This document shows, piece after piece, positions 44,951 through 52,838 of a stretch of 64,000 nucleotides of DNA. The DNA is taken from assembly GCF_052055875.1 (NCBI RefSeq), contig NZ_CP170508.1, positions 1,550,001 through 1,614,000 on the forward strand, read 5' to 3'. The notes beneath the pieces were generated by a model, which worked only from the letters and a program-made list of their open reading frames with translations, did no database searches and was not told the DNA's origin. The DNA comes from Methanosphaerula subterraneus (GTDB taxonomy: Archaea; Halobacteriota; Methanomicrobia; Methanomicrobiales; Methanospirillaceae). Numbering within the stretch: position 1 is the first letter of the stretch; each line of letters begins with the position of its first letter. The position numbers and the translations under genes are program-made.

Positions 44951-45892
44951 CTACTCCTCGATCCGGTAATAGTTCTTCATCCACTCGACCGTCCTCCGGA
45001 TCCCCTCTTCCGGTGTCACGGCGGGGTTATGCTTGAGGTCACGGACCGCCTTGGTGAAGTCCATCGTCTTGACCTTCGTCGTGAACGGCTCGGCCTCTTC
45101 GTAGGTGACGAGCGAGTCGTCCCTGCCGACGGCTTTGAGAATAATATCTGAGTACTCCTTGATATCCCGTTCCCATTCCTGCCGGCCGCCGACGTTGTAG
45201 ACCTCTCCGGGAATGAAGTTGTCGACGATGTTGGCCCAGGTCCTGCAGGAGTCCTCGACGAAGTCGATGATCCGCTTGTGCCCTTTGAAGACAGTATAGG
45301 GTTTGTTGAAGAGGGCGTGGTAGATGAACTTCGGGATGAAGCCGCGGTAGGGAGTATAGTGCTCATGCGGCCCATAGCAGTTCACCGGCCGGACGCAGAC
45401 CGTCTCGGTGCCGAACATCGTGGCCGAGTTCATACACATCAGTTCGCCTGCCCACTTGGTGATGGCGTAATCGTTCATCTGGTAGGTATCCCCGATTGGA
45501 TTGCCCGTCATCACGTCCTCGGACATGATGCCGGTATAATCGCCGTAGACCTCGGCGCTGGAGAAGAAGATCATCCGGAACTTCAGCTTCTCCTGGAGAC
45601 GGAGCATATGCTTGGTCCCAATCGCGTTGGTCTGCCAGAGGTTCTCATAGTAGTCCTCACCATTCCAGCGGCCGTACTCTGCGGCGAGGTGGTAGACATA
45701 ATCAAACTCTGAACGATCGAAGACCCGCTCCAGCTGCCGGTAATTCTTCGTATCCGCACGGATGTAGTGCTCCCGATCATTGTTCAGGAGGTCGAGTGCG
45801 ACGACCTCATGACCCCGACTGCGGAGTTCGTTGACAAGATTGGTGCCGATGAAGCCGGCGCCGCCAGTTACAAGAATGCTGTGTGTTTCCAT
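44951..45892 (-). CDS. NAD-dependent sugar epimerase/dehydratase (extended SDR)
   Basis: About 313 aa. VTGGAGFIGTNLV NAD motif, FFSSAEVYGDY active-site strand, YAITKWAGE YxxxK pair, and RPVNCYGPHEHYTPYRG C-terminal element. The substrate is undetermined. Two ATGs are possible; that at 45892 has a GGTGAG site at better spacing than the one at 45898. It follows wecB immediately. Confidence 0.9.
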   Translation of the reverse strand: METHSILVTGGAGFIGTNLVNELRSRGHEVVALDLLNNDREHYIRADTKNYRQLERVFDRSEFDYVYHLAAEYGRWNGEDYYENLWQTNAIGTKHMLRLQEKLKFRMIFFSSAEVYGDYTGIMSEDVMTGNPIGDTYQMNDYAITKWAGELMCMNSATMFGTETVCVRPVNCYGPHEHYTPYRGFIPKFIYHALFNKPYTVFKGHKRIIDFVEDSCRTWANIVDNFIPGEVYNVGGRQEWERDIKEYSDIILKAVGRDDSLVTYEEAEPFTTKVKTMDFTKAVRDLKHNPAVTPEEGIRRTVEWMKNYYRIEE

Positions 45893-45899
45893 GTGCATC

Positions 45900-47063
45900 T
45901 CACCGAATTAATGAATAATCGTTGTGCAACGGTAGAGTGGTCCCCACCGTGACAGTGAGTCCGCCCGCCATGCCGTTGCAGAGAGAGATAATGAGTCGAC
46001 CCGCCATACCGTCCCCATACGGGTTCTTCCAGGTCCTGGGCCGGGAGAGCATCTGCCGAACAGAGGCCAGGACCTCGCCGGCCACGGTACTGGCCAGCAG
46101 ATTCGACCCCACCTCGATCGTCTCCGGCCGCTCGGTGTTCTCCCGCAGGGTCACGCAGGGGACGCCCAGGATGCAGGTCTCCTCCTGCACGCCGCCGGAG
46201 TCGGTCAGGACAAGGCAGGCGCTGGACTCGAGCTGTAAGAAGTCGAGGAACCCGACGGGCTCGATGACGGTGATCCCGTCCAGCGGGATTGCGAACTGCT
46301 CGACCGTCTTCCGGGTGCGGGGATGCATCGGGAAGATGATGGGACGCGAGTACTCCCGGTGAATCGCCGCAAGCCCGGTGATGATCGAACGCAGGGTTTC
46401 AGGAGAGTCGACGTTCTCCTGCCGGTGGGAGGTGACGAGGAAGTACTCCCCGGGCTTCAACCCGAGGTCTTTGAGGATGGTTGCCTTCTTCTTCGACAAC
46501 TCCTGGTTCTGGAAGACGGCGTCGACGATGGTGTTGCCGGTCACGCAGATCCTGGTATCCTCAACACCCTCCAGGAGGAGGTTCTGCCGTGCCGTCTCGG
46601 TGGGAGCAAAGAGATGATAGGAGAGATGATCGGCGACCACCCGGTTGATCTCCTCGGGCATCGTCCGGTCGAAGGACCGGAGGCCGGCCTCGACATGGCC
46701 GACCCTGATCTGGAGCTTCGTGGCGGCCAGCGCCCCGGCGAGAACCGTGTTGGTGTCGCCCTGGACGAGGACGATCTCCGGCTTCTCCTCCATCAGGACC
46801 GTCTCGATCCCGGCCATGATCCGACCGGTCTGGTCGGCGTGGGTGCCGGACCCCACATCGAGGTTGTACTTCGGTTCAGGGAGTTCGAGTTCCTCGAAGA
46901 AGGCCCGGTCCATCTCGTGCGAGTAATGCTGGCCGGTGTGGAGGATGAAGTAGTCGACCCCCAGCGCCTCGCATGCACGGATGATCGGGGACATCTTGAT
47001 GATCTCCGGCCTGGTGCCGAGGATGATGGCAATTTTGCAGGCAGGCATCGCAGGAAGGCTCAT
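45900..47063 (-). CDS. wecB: UDP-N-acetylglucosamine 2-epimerase (non-hydrolysing)
   Basis: 387 aa. Family motifs: LGTRPEIIKMSPI, GDTNTVLAGALAA, HVEAGLRSFDRTMPEEINR, TSHRQENVD, and LTDSGGVQEE with TLRENTERPE. It converts UDP-GlcNAc to UDP-ManNAc, or acts on a related diacetamido sugar. It has a C-terminal extension of about 35 residues after the fold. I chose the ATG at 47063, which overlaps a glycosyltransferase remnant stop by ATGA, over a GTG 15 nt upstream. Confidence 0.92.
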   Translation of the reverse strand: MSLPAMPACKIAIILGTRPEIIKMSPIIRACEALGVDYFILHTGQHYSHEMDRAFFEELELPEPKYNLDVGSGTHADQTGRIMAGIETVLMEEKPEIVLVQGDTNTVLAGALAATKLQIRVGHVEAGLRSFDRTMPEEINRVVADHLSYHLFAPTETARQNLLLEGVEDTRICVTGNTIVDAVFQNQELSKKKATILKDLGLKPGEYFLVTSHRQENVDSPETLRSIITGLAAIHREYSRPIIFPMHPRTRKTVEQFAIPLDGITVIEPVGFLDFLQLESSACLVLTDSGGVQEETCILGVPCVTLRENTERPETIEVGSNLLASTVAGEVLASVRQMLSRPRTWKNPYGDGMAGRLIISLCNGMAGGLTVTVGTTLPLHNDYSLIR

Positions 47064-47182
47064 GGTGGATACCCCCACGTGCTCCGGCGGATAGAGAGGA
47101 CAGAGTCGCCGGCCATCACCGTGGTCAGCAGCTCCTCGTTGTACGCGGGGACGACGACCCCGATCCGACGGTCACGGTACAA
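47060..47182 (-). pseudogene. Stub of a family 2 glycosyltransferase coupled to wecB
   Basis: From a TTG at 47182 the minus strand reads LYRDRRIGVVVPAYNEELLT, the classic N-terminus of a GT2 enzyme, then 20 unrelated residues and a TGA that overlaps the wecB ATG. About 250 residues are missing, so this looks like an internal deletion that kept the translational coupling. Confidence 0.6.
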
Positions 47183-47889
47183 GGGGAGTGATCACCCCGT
47201 GCCGGGAGAGAGGGGCGATCGATCGTGATGGAACAGGTATTGTATCAGGGGGCGTCGTCTTTGGGGAAGGGAGCGTGACAGGCATTGAATACCTCGATTG
47301 GGCGGATATCGGTGAGAGGGTACGATTCTTGTGGAGATCCAGTGCCGGCCGCAGTGCGACCGGGGAGGCGAACGAAGACTGATCATGGAAGGGATCCCAT
47401 CCACACCGCAGGGATGGGATCCGGGATCATGAGGAAACTGCCATATAAACAATTTCCACATCGATTATTGCGTCCGATTATCTCCAGCTGGATCATAGGT
47501 GATTTTCGATGGGAATTAAGCGTTTCCCTTGCCTGCCCGCCGGCAGGGTGGAGGACGCCCGCGGGCGACCGGATCATCCCTGCCGGCGGCCGGAGATCCT
47601 GTGGCCGTTCCCGGATACAGCCCGGGAAGCCGCACCGGTTTGAACCGGGGGCAGAGATGCATTCGTGCTGCACAAAGCAGGGGCGCACGGCCCCCGATCG
47701 GCCGGCCCGTCTCAGGGCAGTCTCCGAAGAGACCGAACAGCAGGGCCGCAGGGCCCATCCACCATATTCGGATCAGAGGGCCCATCGCGGAGATCGCGAA
47801 CCCCCAGGGAGATGATCAGAACCATCACAGTACCCTGTACTGTATCAGAGAAGAGGGGATAAGAAGGTTAGGATAAGGGTGAAATCTGG
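47183..47889. other. Intergenic, no supported gene
   Basis: Frames here lack codon bias, start signals and family features. Between about 47530 and 47830 there are short G/C-rich imperfect repeats (CCGCCGGCAGGG/CCCTGCCGGCGG pairs) that could fold, but nothing diagnostic is seen. Confidence 0.5.
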
Positions 47890-48141
47890 TCAGGGATGAT
47901 TCAGACCTCCCCCCGGCTCATCATCGCCGGCCTTTTTTGGTCGCATAGCTATATCAGCGGTGGTGCGGTGAGCCCTGACCCGGTACAGGAACCGTTCGTA
48001 GGACTCATACTGATCAGGAGGTCTGACCGCCCGATCGATCTGATGAGGTTTGGCTGCCGGGTCGACGACCCGGGGCGCATCTGCCTTCTGGTCCTCAGGA
48101 GTCCCGGAAGGTCCGACGTTTCGACCATCCTCATTGGTCAT
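47890..48141 (-). CDS. Small hydrophilic hypothetical protein
   Basis: 83 aa, rich in charged residues and proline (MTNEDGRNVGPSGTPEDQ). No family is recognised. Support is a TATA-like TTATATATTA about 25-30 nt upstream of the ATG, giving a leaderless-type layout. No Shine-Dalgarno. It may be a chance ORF. Confidence 0.4.
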   Translation of the reverse strand: MTNEDGRNVGPSGTPEDQKADAPRVVDPAAKPHQIDRAVRPPDQYESYERFLYRVRAHRTTADIAMRPKKAGDDEPGGGLNHP

Positions 48142-48334
48142 AGTTCAACAGTAGTAGATCATAATATATAATCAAATCGAGTATTGCCGATAATAAACGA
48201 TTATTGGTAAACCCCGACAGATCGCCGCCATCCCCCCGGACCCGGCCCTCCGGACAGATGGATCGCCACCGGCACCGGTCGGACCGTTCAAAACGATACA
48301 GTCAATACCATCTCGGTCCAATGGAAATTTTACT

Positions 48335-49585
48335 GTGAACTCCCTCCGCCCACTCCTTGGAATCCTCCTCCTGCTGATCGCGGTCACCTGTGCCGCGGCC
48401 CAGACCCCGCTCTGGACCCACCCGTCGACGACGGACCGGGTGGCCGACCTGGCGCTCTCGAAGAACGGGGCCGTAGTCGCCCTCGGCGGCAGTACCTTCA
48501 CCATCCTGAACAGGACCGGGGTCGAATTCGGCTCGTTCCTGCATGCGAACTCGGTCGGCATGAGTGCCGACGGGACGAAGATCGCCGCCGCGATGGACGA
48601 CGGCCTCCACCTCTTCTTCCCGAACGGGACCCGGCGCTCGAGTGCCGGCACCGAACCGGTGACCCGCGTGGCCGTCTCAGGTGACGGCGGGACCGTCGTG
48701 ACCGGGGACAAGCAGGGGACGCTGCAGATCTACAACGGAACCGGCTCGAAGATCGGGTCAACGGCGGTCATCAGGAAGGAGTCGACCGAGGTCCTGCACC
48801 TCGCCACCACAAAGAACGGCTCAGTGATCGCGGCCACCGACAGCCACGGCCTGTACCTCTTCACCCGGGCAGGCAAGGCCCGGTGGAAGGCTGAGTTCGA
48901 GAACCCCACGGCCCTCGCCCTCGCAGCCAACGGCACACGGGTGATGGTCGGCGGCTCCCATTCGGTCGCGATCTATAATGCCACCAACGCCTCCATCGAG
49001 AAGGTCGGGGAGTACAGCACCGGCGGCCGAGTCGGCGGCCTGGCCACCAGCACCGACGGCACCCGCACCGTCGTCGGAACCGAGGACCGGAAGGTCACCC
49101 TCCTCGATGAGACCGGCACCGCGATCTGGTCATACCCGACCGGGGACTGGGCCGGCCGGGTGGCCCTCTCTGAAGACGGCTCGGTGATCGCAGCCGGCTC
49201 GATGGACAAAAAACTGCAGGTCCTCTTCGCGAACGGGACCCTCACCTGGGAGTACGACCTGCCGGCCTGGCCGACCGCGCTGGCAGTCTCCGGCGACGGC
49301 AAGTATATCGGAGTCGGCTGCGAGGACGGGACATCGTTCCTCTTCTCGACGGCAGTCACTCCGAACAAGACCGCCGCGATCAAGAATACCACCCCGGCAA
49401 AGAACGGGACACCCACCAACAAAACAGCGGCGGCCAATACCACCCCAAAAAAGAACGGGACAGCGAATACCACCGCTGCAGCCCTGACAGCGGTACCGGT
49501 TCCAACGAAGAGTCCGATGCCTGAACTTCCGGCCGTACTGGCAGTCCTCGGGTTCGTCATGCTCGTATCCAGGCGCCGGCTCTGA
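48335..49585 (+). CDS. Secreted beta-propeller (WD40/PQQ-like) surface protein with C-terminal anchor
   Basis: 416 aa from a GTG. A signal peptide (1-22) is followed by seven or so propeller repeats with S.DG..../.G..D..(L)..F patterns (VGMSADGTKIAA, VAVSGDGGTVVTG, VALSEDGSVIAAG, LAVSGDGKYIGVG). An NKT/KNGT-rich linker (about 342-385) has many N-glycosylation sites, and a hydrophobic tail ends in SRRRL. It is probably tethered outside the cell. The DNA of its last 40 codons recurs at about 50800-50930. Confidence 0.82.
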   Translation: MNSLRPLLGILLLLIAVTCAAAQTPLWTHPSTTDRVADLALSKNGAVVALGGSTFTILNRTGVEFGSFLHANSVGMSADGTKIAAAMDDGLHLFFPNGTRRSSAGTEPVTRVAVSGDGGTVVTGDKQGTLQIYNGTGSKIGSTAVIRKESTEVLHLATTKNGSVIAATDSHGLYLFTRAGKARWKAEFENPTALALAANGTRVMVGGSHSVAIYNATNASIEKVGEYSTGGRVGGLATSTDGTRTVVGTEDRKVTLLDETGTAIWSYPTGDWAGRVALSEDGSVIAAGSMDKKLQVLFANGTLTWEYDLPAWPTALAVSGDGKYIGVGCEDGTSFLFSTAVTPNKTAAIKNTTPAKNGTPTNKTAAANTTPKKNGTANTTAAALTAVPVPTKSPMPELPAVLAVLGFVMLVSRRRL

Positions 49586-49675
49586 CCGGAAGAACGCCCC
49601 TATTTGTACACACCTCGACGAGTACGTCCCTATACGAATCGACAGATTTAGAAGGGAACCGGTTGTATTAGTAAT

Positions 49676-49748
49676 CATATATTTATACCATGTGCGGGCG
49701 TCCCAGGGCACAACTCAGAGTGGGACGTTTGTGCGGACGGTGACTCAA
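49676..49748 (+). promoter_or_regulatory. Promoter and leader hairpin of secreted-protein gene 1
   Basis: A TATA-like ATATATTTATA (49677-49687) is followed by a leader with a 7-bp stem CGTCCCA (49699-49705) / TGGGACG (49721-49727) and a repeated GTGCGGRCG flanking it. The same arrangement precedes the paralogue at 51085, so the hairpin was kept after duplication. Confidence 0.6.
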
Positions 49749-50588
49749 ATGAACAGTAAAATTTGGTATATGATCGCGGCGCTCGGCCTCGTCTGCATGC
49801 TTGCAGGTCCGGCCTCAGCACTCTCGATTACAACGCGCAACGCCTCAGGAATGATTGTTTCTGGGACGACCAACAACACCATTATGAACGGAGAGAATAT
49901 TTCCATCAATGTCACAGGGATGTCCAACGGCACCTTCTTCCAGTGGAATGTGACCAATCACCAGGACATGTCCTCATTTATCCATGCGTCCGGCAACACC
50001 AATACCAGCGCATTCGGCAACTTCAATATCACCATTCCGTTTACGATCAGCAGGGCTGCCTTCAATATGTCGGAGATAAACACCACCGAAAACACGATGA
50101 TCGTCGGGAACTACGAGAATGATCCTGCAGGGATCACACCGGCAGGCCAGTACCACGAGATGGTCTACAACGGTTCCTCGGTGAACGGTCTCTTCTCACG
50201 GACCAACAAGCTCGATATCGTGCAGGGAAACATGAGCACCCGATGGGTAGCGACTCCGATGGCCGGTGCACGGTATGTGACGAACGCCTTTACCATCAAC
50301 GGAACCAAGGTCGCCGGACCTGAAACCTTTGACATGAACACCTCGATGTACACTGAGAACCCAGCCACCGTCAATGTCGAGATCAGTGCAAACGGCACCC
50401 TCGCTTACAATGAGACCTTCTCCATCATTTCGAATGAGACCCTGCAAAACAGCAGCGCTTCAGGATCGGATCCGCTCACCTCGGGAGCGACCGGTGGCCT
50501 CTCGTCGACGAAGAACAGCAGCGCCCCGGGATCGGATCCGCTCACAGGGTGGCTGACCTCCTTCTGGCAATGGGTCAGCGGACAGTAA
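49749..50588 (+). CDS. Secreted Asn-rich surface protein, paralogue 1
   Basis: 279 aa. Signal peptide MNSKIWYMIAALGLVCMLAG with cleavage near residue 24, then a beta-rich Thr/Asn domain with many N-x-S/T sequons and two GSDPLT repeats near the C-terminus. It lacks the C-terminal membrane helix of paralogue 2 and ends in WLTSFWQWVSGQ. Resembles archaeal surface/DUF3821-type proteins, but I cannot assign a family firmly. Confidence 0.78.
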   Translation: MNSKIWYMIAALGLVCMLAGPASALSITTRNASGMIVSGTTNNTIMNGENISINVTGMSNGTFFQWNVTNHQDMSSFIHASGNTNTSAFGNFNITIPFTISRAAFNMSEINTTENTMIVGNYENDPAGITPAGQYHEMVYNGSSVNGLFSRTNKLDIVQGNMSTRWVATPMAGARYVTNAFTINGTKVAGPETFDMNTSMYTENPATVNVEISANGTLAYNETFSIISNETLQNSSASGSDPLTSGATGGLSSTKNSSAPGSDPLTGWLTSFWQWVSGQ

Positions 50589-50602
50589 AGACCGGGATAG
50601 AA

Positions 50603-50644
50603 GAGAGGATATCTCTCATCCAGGCATAAATCTCAATTTTTTTT
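50603..50644 (+). terminator. Terminator-like hairpin plus T-run
   Basis: GAGAG/CTCTC inverted pair near 50603-50617 and a run of eight T at 50637-50644, 50 nt after the stop of secreted paralogue 1. Confidence 0.5.
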
Positions 50645-50797
50645 GATCTCTTTTGATGAGCACAGGGCGGGAACGTTCTTTTCAGAAATACGGTGCCATC
50701 GAAGTGCGGGGTCATTCCTCGACGATGTCACCGGTCGCTGCAAGGATGGAACATCGTAACTCTCTCAGGCAGCGTCAACCCAGATGGGAACGGTCAG

Positions 50798-51160
50798 GAA
50801 TACCACCGCTGCAGCGCAGACGGCGGTTCCGGTTTCGACGAAGAGTCCGATGCCGGCATTCCCGGCAATGCTGGCAGTTCCCGGGTTCGTCGCCCTCGCA
50901 TCCGGGCGCCGGCTCGGACCGGAAGAACACCCCGGTTTGAGCGCACCTCGACAGTTACGTCCCGGAGCGGATCGGTAGATTTAGATGGGGAACTGATAAT
51001 ATAAACAAACGTATATTTACATCATGTGCGGGCGTCCCGGCTTATGGCCCGGAGTGGGACGTTAATGCGGACGGTGATTCATAAATGAACAGTAAAATTT
51101 GGTATATGATCGCGGCGCTCGGCCTCGTCTGCATGCTTGCAGGTCCGGCCTCGGCACTCG
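50798..51160 (+). repeat. Second copy of a duplicated segment (first copy about 49467-49823)
   Basis: This segment repeats, with substitutions, the 3' end of the propeller gene (coding for the TAVPVPTKSPMP and ASRRL-like tail, now out of context), its downstream spacer, the TATA/leader hairpin and the first 25 codons of the secreted gene. The signal-peptide DNA is almost identical in both copies. It is the boundary trace of a tandem duplication of about 1.3 kb. Confidence 0.85.
51011..51084 (+). promoter_or_regulatory. Promoter and leader hairpin of secreted-protein gene 2
   Basis: TATA-like GTATATTTAC (51011-51020) and stem CGTCCC (51033-51038) / GGGACG (51056-51061), matching the arrangement before paralogue 1 although the loop sequence has changed. 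Confidence 0.6.
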
Positions 51161-52050
51161 TGATCACCTCGGACAAGCACGCCCTCAAGAGCGGCGAGAT
51201 CGTGACACTCAATGTCACCGGAATGACCAACGGCACATCCTTCACCATGAAGGTGACCAACGACCAGCAGATGAGCACGCTCCCCAGCGCGTTCGGCAAC
51301 TCGAATCTCACGCTTCCCAATGCGGTCGACTGGAAAAACTTCACGGTATCGATGACGAACACCACCGAAAACTCGGTGATCGTCAACGACTACCACGCCG
51401 GAGAGAGCATCTCCCACGAGTTGATCTTCAACGGCACCTCGAAGGACAACCTGTTCTCACGCAACCACACCCTGGATACGTTCGAGGGCGGGGCCGTCTC
51501 CGCAAACTGGATCGCGACACCGGTAGCCGGTGCCACGAATGTGACGAGCTCCTTTGAACTCAATGGAACCAAGATCGGCGGGTCCGACACCTTCGAGATA
51601 AACACCTCGGGCTACTCGGCGCACCCCGCCACCATCACCGTCGAGATCATCGCGAACGGCACCCTCGCCTACCGGGACACCTTCACCCTCGAGCAGGGAG
51701 TCCTGCCGGCCGTCATTCCGACCCTGATCCCGGGCAGCAACAGTGCCTCGGGATCGGATTCGTACACCGGGGCGACCTGGACCGTCAAACCTGCGGTGAA
51801 CAACACGACTGCTAACCTGACAGCCAACGTGACCGTGACCACCACCCCCTCAACCGTCGGGACGGTTAAGGCTGGAGAGATCCCCGCAGCCGGGCTGAAC
51901 CTGGCCGGGACAAACGCGAGTGTGAACACGACCGGAAATGCGACAAACACCACCAACACCACCACCACACAACCGTCCGGCGCACCCTTTGCGCTGATCA
52001 CCCTGATCGGGCTCGGGCTTGCATGCCTCGTGGTCCGCAGCCGGCGATAA
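51085..52050 (+). CDS. Secreted Asn-rich surface protein with C-terminal anchor, paralogue 2
   Basis: 321 aa. Residues 1-25 are identical to paralogue 1 (same signal peptide); the following domain aligns (TLNVTGMTNGTSF, NTTENSVIVNDY, ATPVAGATNVTSSF, NGTLAYRDTF) but has diverged. A Thr/Asn-rich stalk (about 240-298) and a hydrophobic helix ending RSRR follow, so this copy is membrane-anchored. Probably a glycosylated envelope protein. Confidence 0.82.
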   Translation: MNSKIWYMIAALGLVCMLAGPASALVITSDKHALKSGEIVTLNVTGMTNGTSFTMKVTNDQQMSTLPSAFGNSNLTLPNAVDWKNFTVSMTNTTENSVIVNDYHAGESISHELIFNGTSKDNLFSRNHTLDTFEGGAVSANWIATPVAGATNVTSSFELNGTKIGGSDTFEINTSGYSAHPATITVEIIANGTLAYRDTFTLEQGVLPAVIPTLIPGSNSASGSDSYTGATWTVKPAVNNTTANLTANVTVTTTPSTVGTVKAGEIPAAGLNLAGTNASVNTTGNATNTTNTTTTQPSGAPFALITLIGLGLACLVVRSRR

Positions 52051-52533
52051 TCTCCTTTCTTTTTTTTTCAGGCCGATCGGCCAGGACCCGTAAATACTCC
52101 AGCACCATTCAATCAGTTTTTATCCAGGATACCCCGCTGAGGTACCTGGACCGGCTGAAGGGCTTCCAAAGACAGCCACTCACCAGGCGGGCCGGCCGAT
52201 GAAAGGCGACGACCTGGGACCATCTGCGGATTGTTGTCGCAGTCACCCAAAAAGAAGCCCCAGAGCGACCATGCAGAGCCCCACCGGCGCAGGAGTGCCG
52301 TGAACAGAAAGAACGGGGTGAATGGAGAGAGGATGATCCGGATCGCCGCCGAAAACGGCATGGACTTCATCCGGTTTTACTTTTTTCCGGCGTCGTTCAT
52401 CGACAGGCCGCAGGTGCCGGGCTCGGAGACGCCCCCAGTCCTGGAGGAACAGATCTCCCGATGGACGGAACCATCATCGAGTACGAGCAGACAGACCCAA
52501 AATGAGAAGAAAACGATAAGAAACGGTGCTTGA
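52051..52533. other. Intergenic, terminator-like T-run, no convincing gene
   Basis: A T-run near 52060-52070 probably ends the preceding transcript. Frames of 85-100 codons (52113-52370 minus, 52231-52533 plus) show no start signal or family similarity. A piece GERMIRIAAENGMDFIRFYF may be an eroded coding fragment. Confidence 0.5.
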
Positions 52534-52606
52534 GGCCAGGGCCGAGATTTGAACCCGGGTCGGGGGATCCACAGTCCCCTAGGATGACCAACTACCCTAC
52601 CCTGGC
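52534..52606 (-). tRNA. tRNA-His (anticodon GTG)
   Basis: Cloverleaf on the minus strand: acceptor GCCAGGG/CCCTGGC, anticodon stem GGGGA/TCCCC with loop CTGTGGA, T-loop TTCAAAT. The discriminator is C73 as expected for archaeal tRNA-His. The base before G1 is T, so the identity base G-1 is not encoded and CCA is also not encoded; both would be added after transcription. Confidence 0.95.
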
Positions 52607-52838
52607 ATAATAAGCCTTCATAGTTTACATGCCTGGCTATTTATGTCATTCTATACGTTCCCCCTGATCAGGACGGATCCCGGGACCGGACCCGGGCATC
52701 GGGTCGCAGGTGCGGAAGAAACCGCCGCCATCGTGCAGGAATCATTATTAATACACATATACGTTATATCATAACAGGTTTCGCCGCAGATCTGCCAGGG
52801 GATTCTGCGGCTCTCTTATGACCCGGGATGGGGTGGAA

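Noticed and set aside
47530..47830. Imperfect G/C-rich repeats that might be a CRISPR or satellite
   Set aside because: Units are not regular in length or spacing and there are no spacer-like inserts or cas genes; only short inverted matches.
52231..52533. 100-codon plus-strand ORF before tRNA-His
   Set aside because: No start signal or codon bias, and it ends against the tRNA; treated as an eroded or chance frame.
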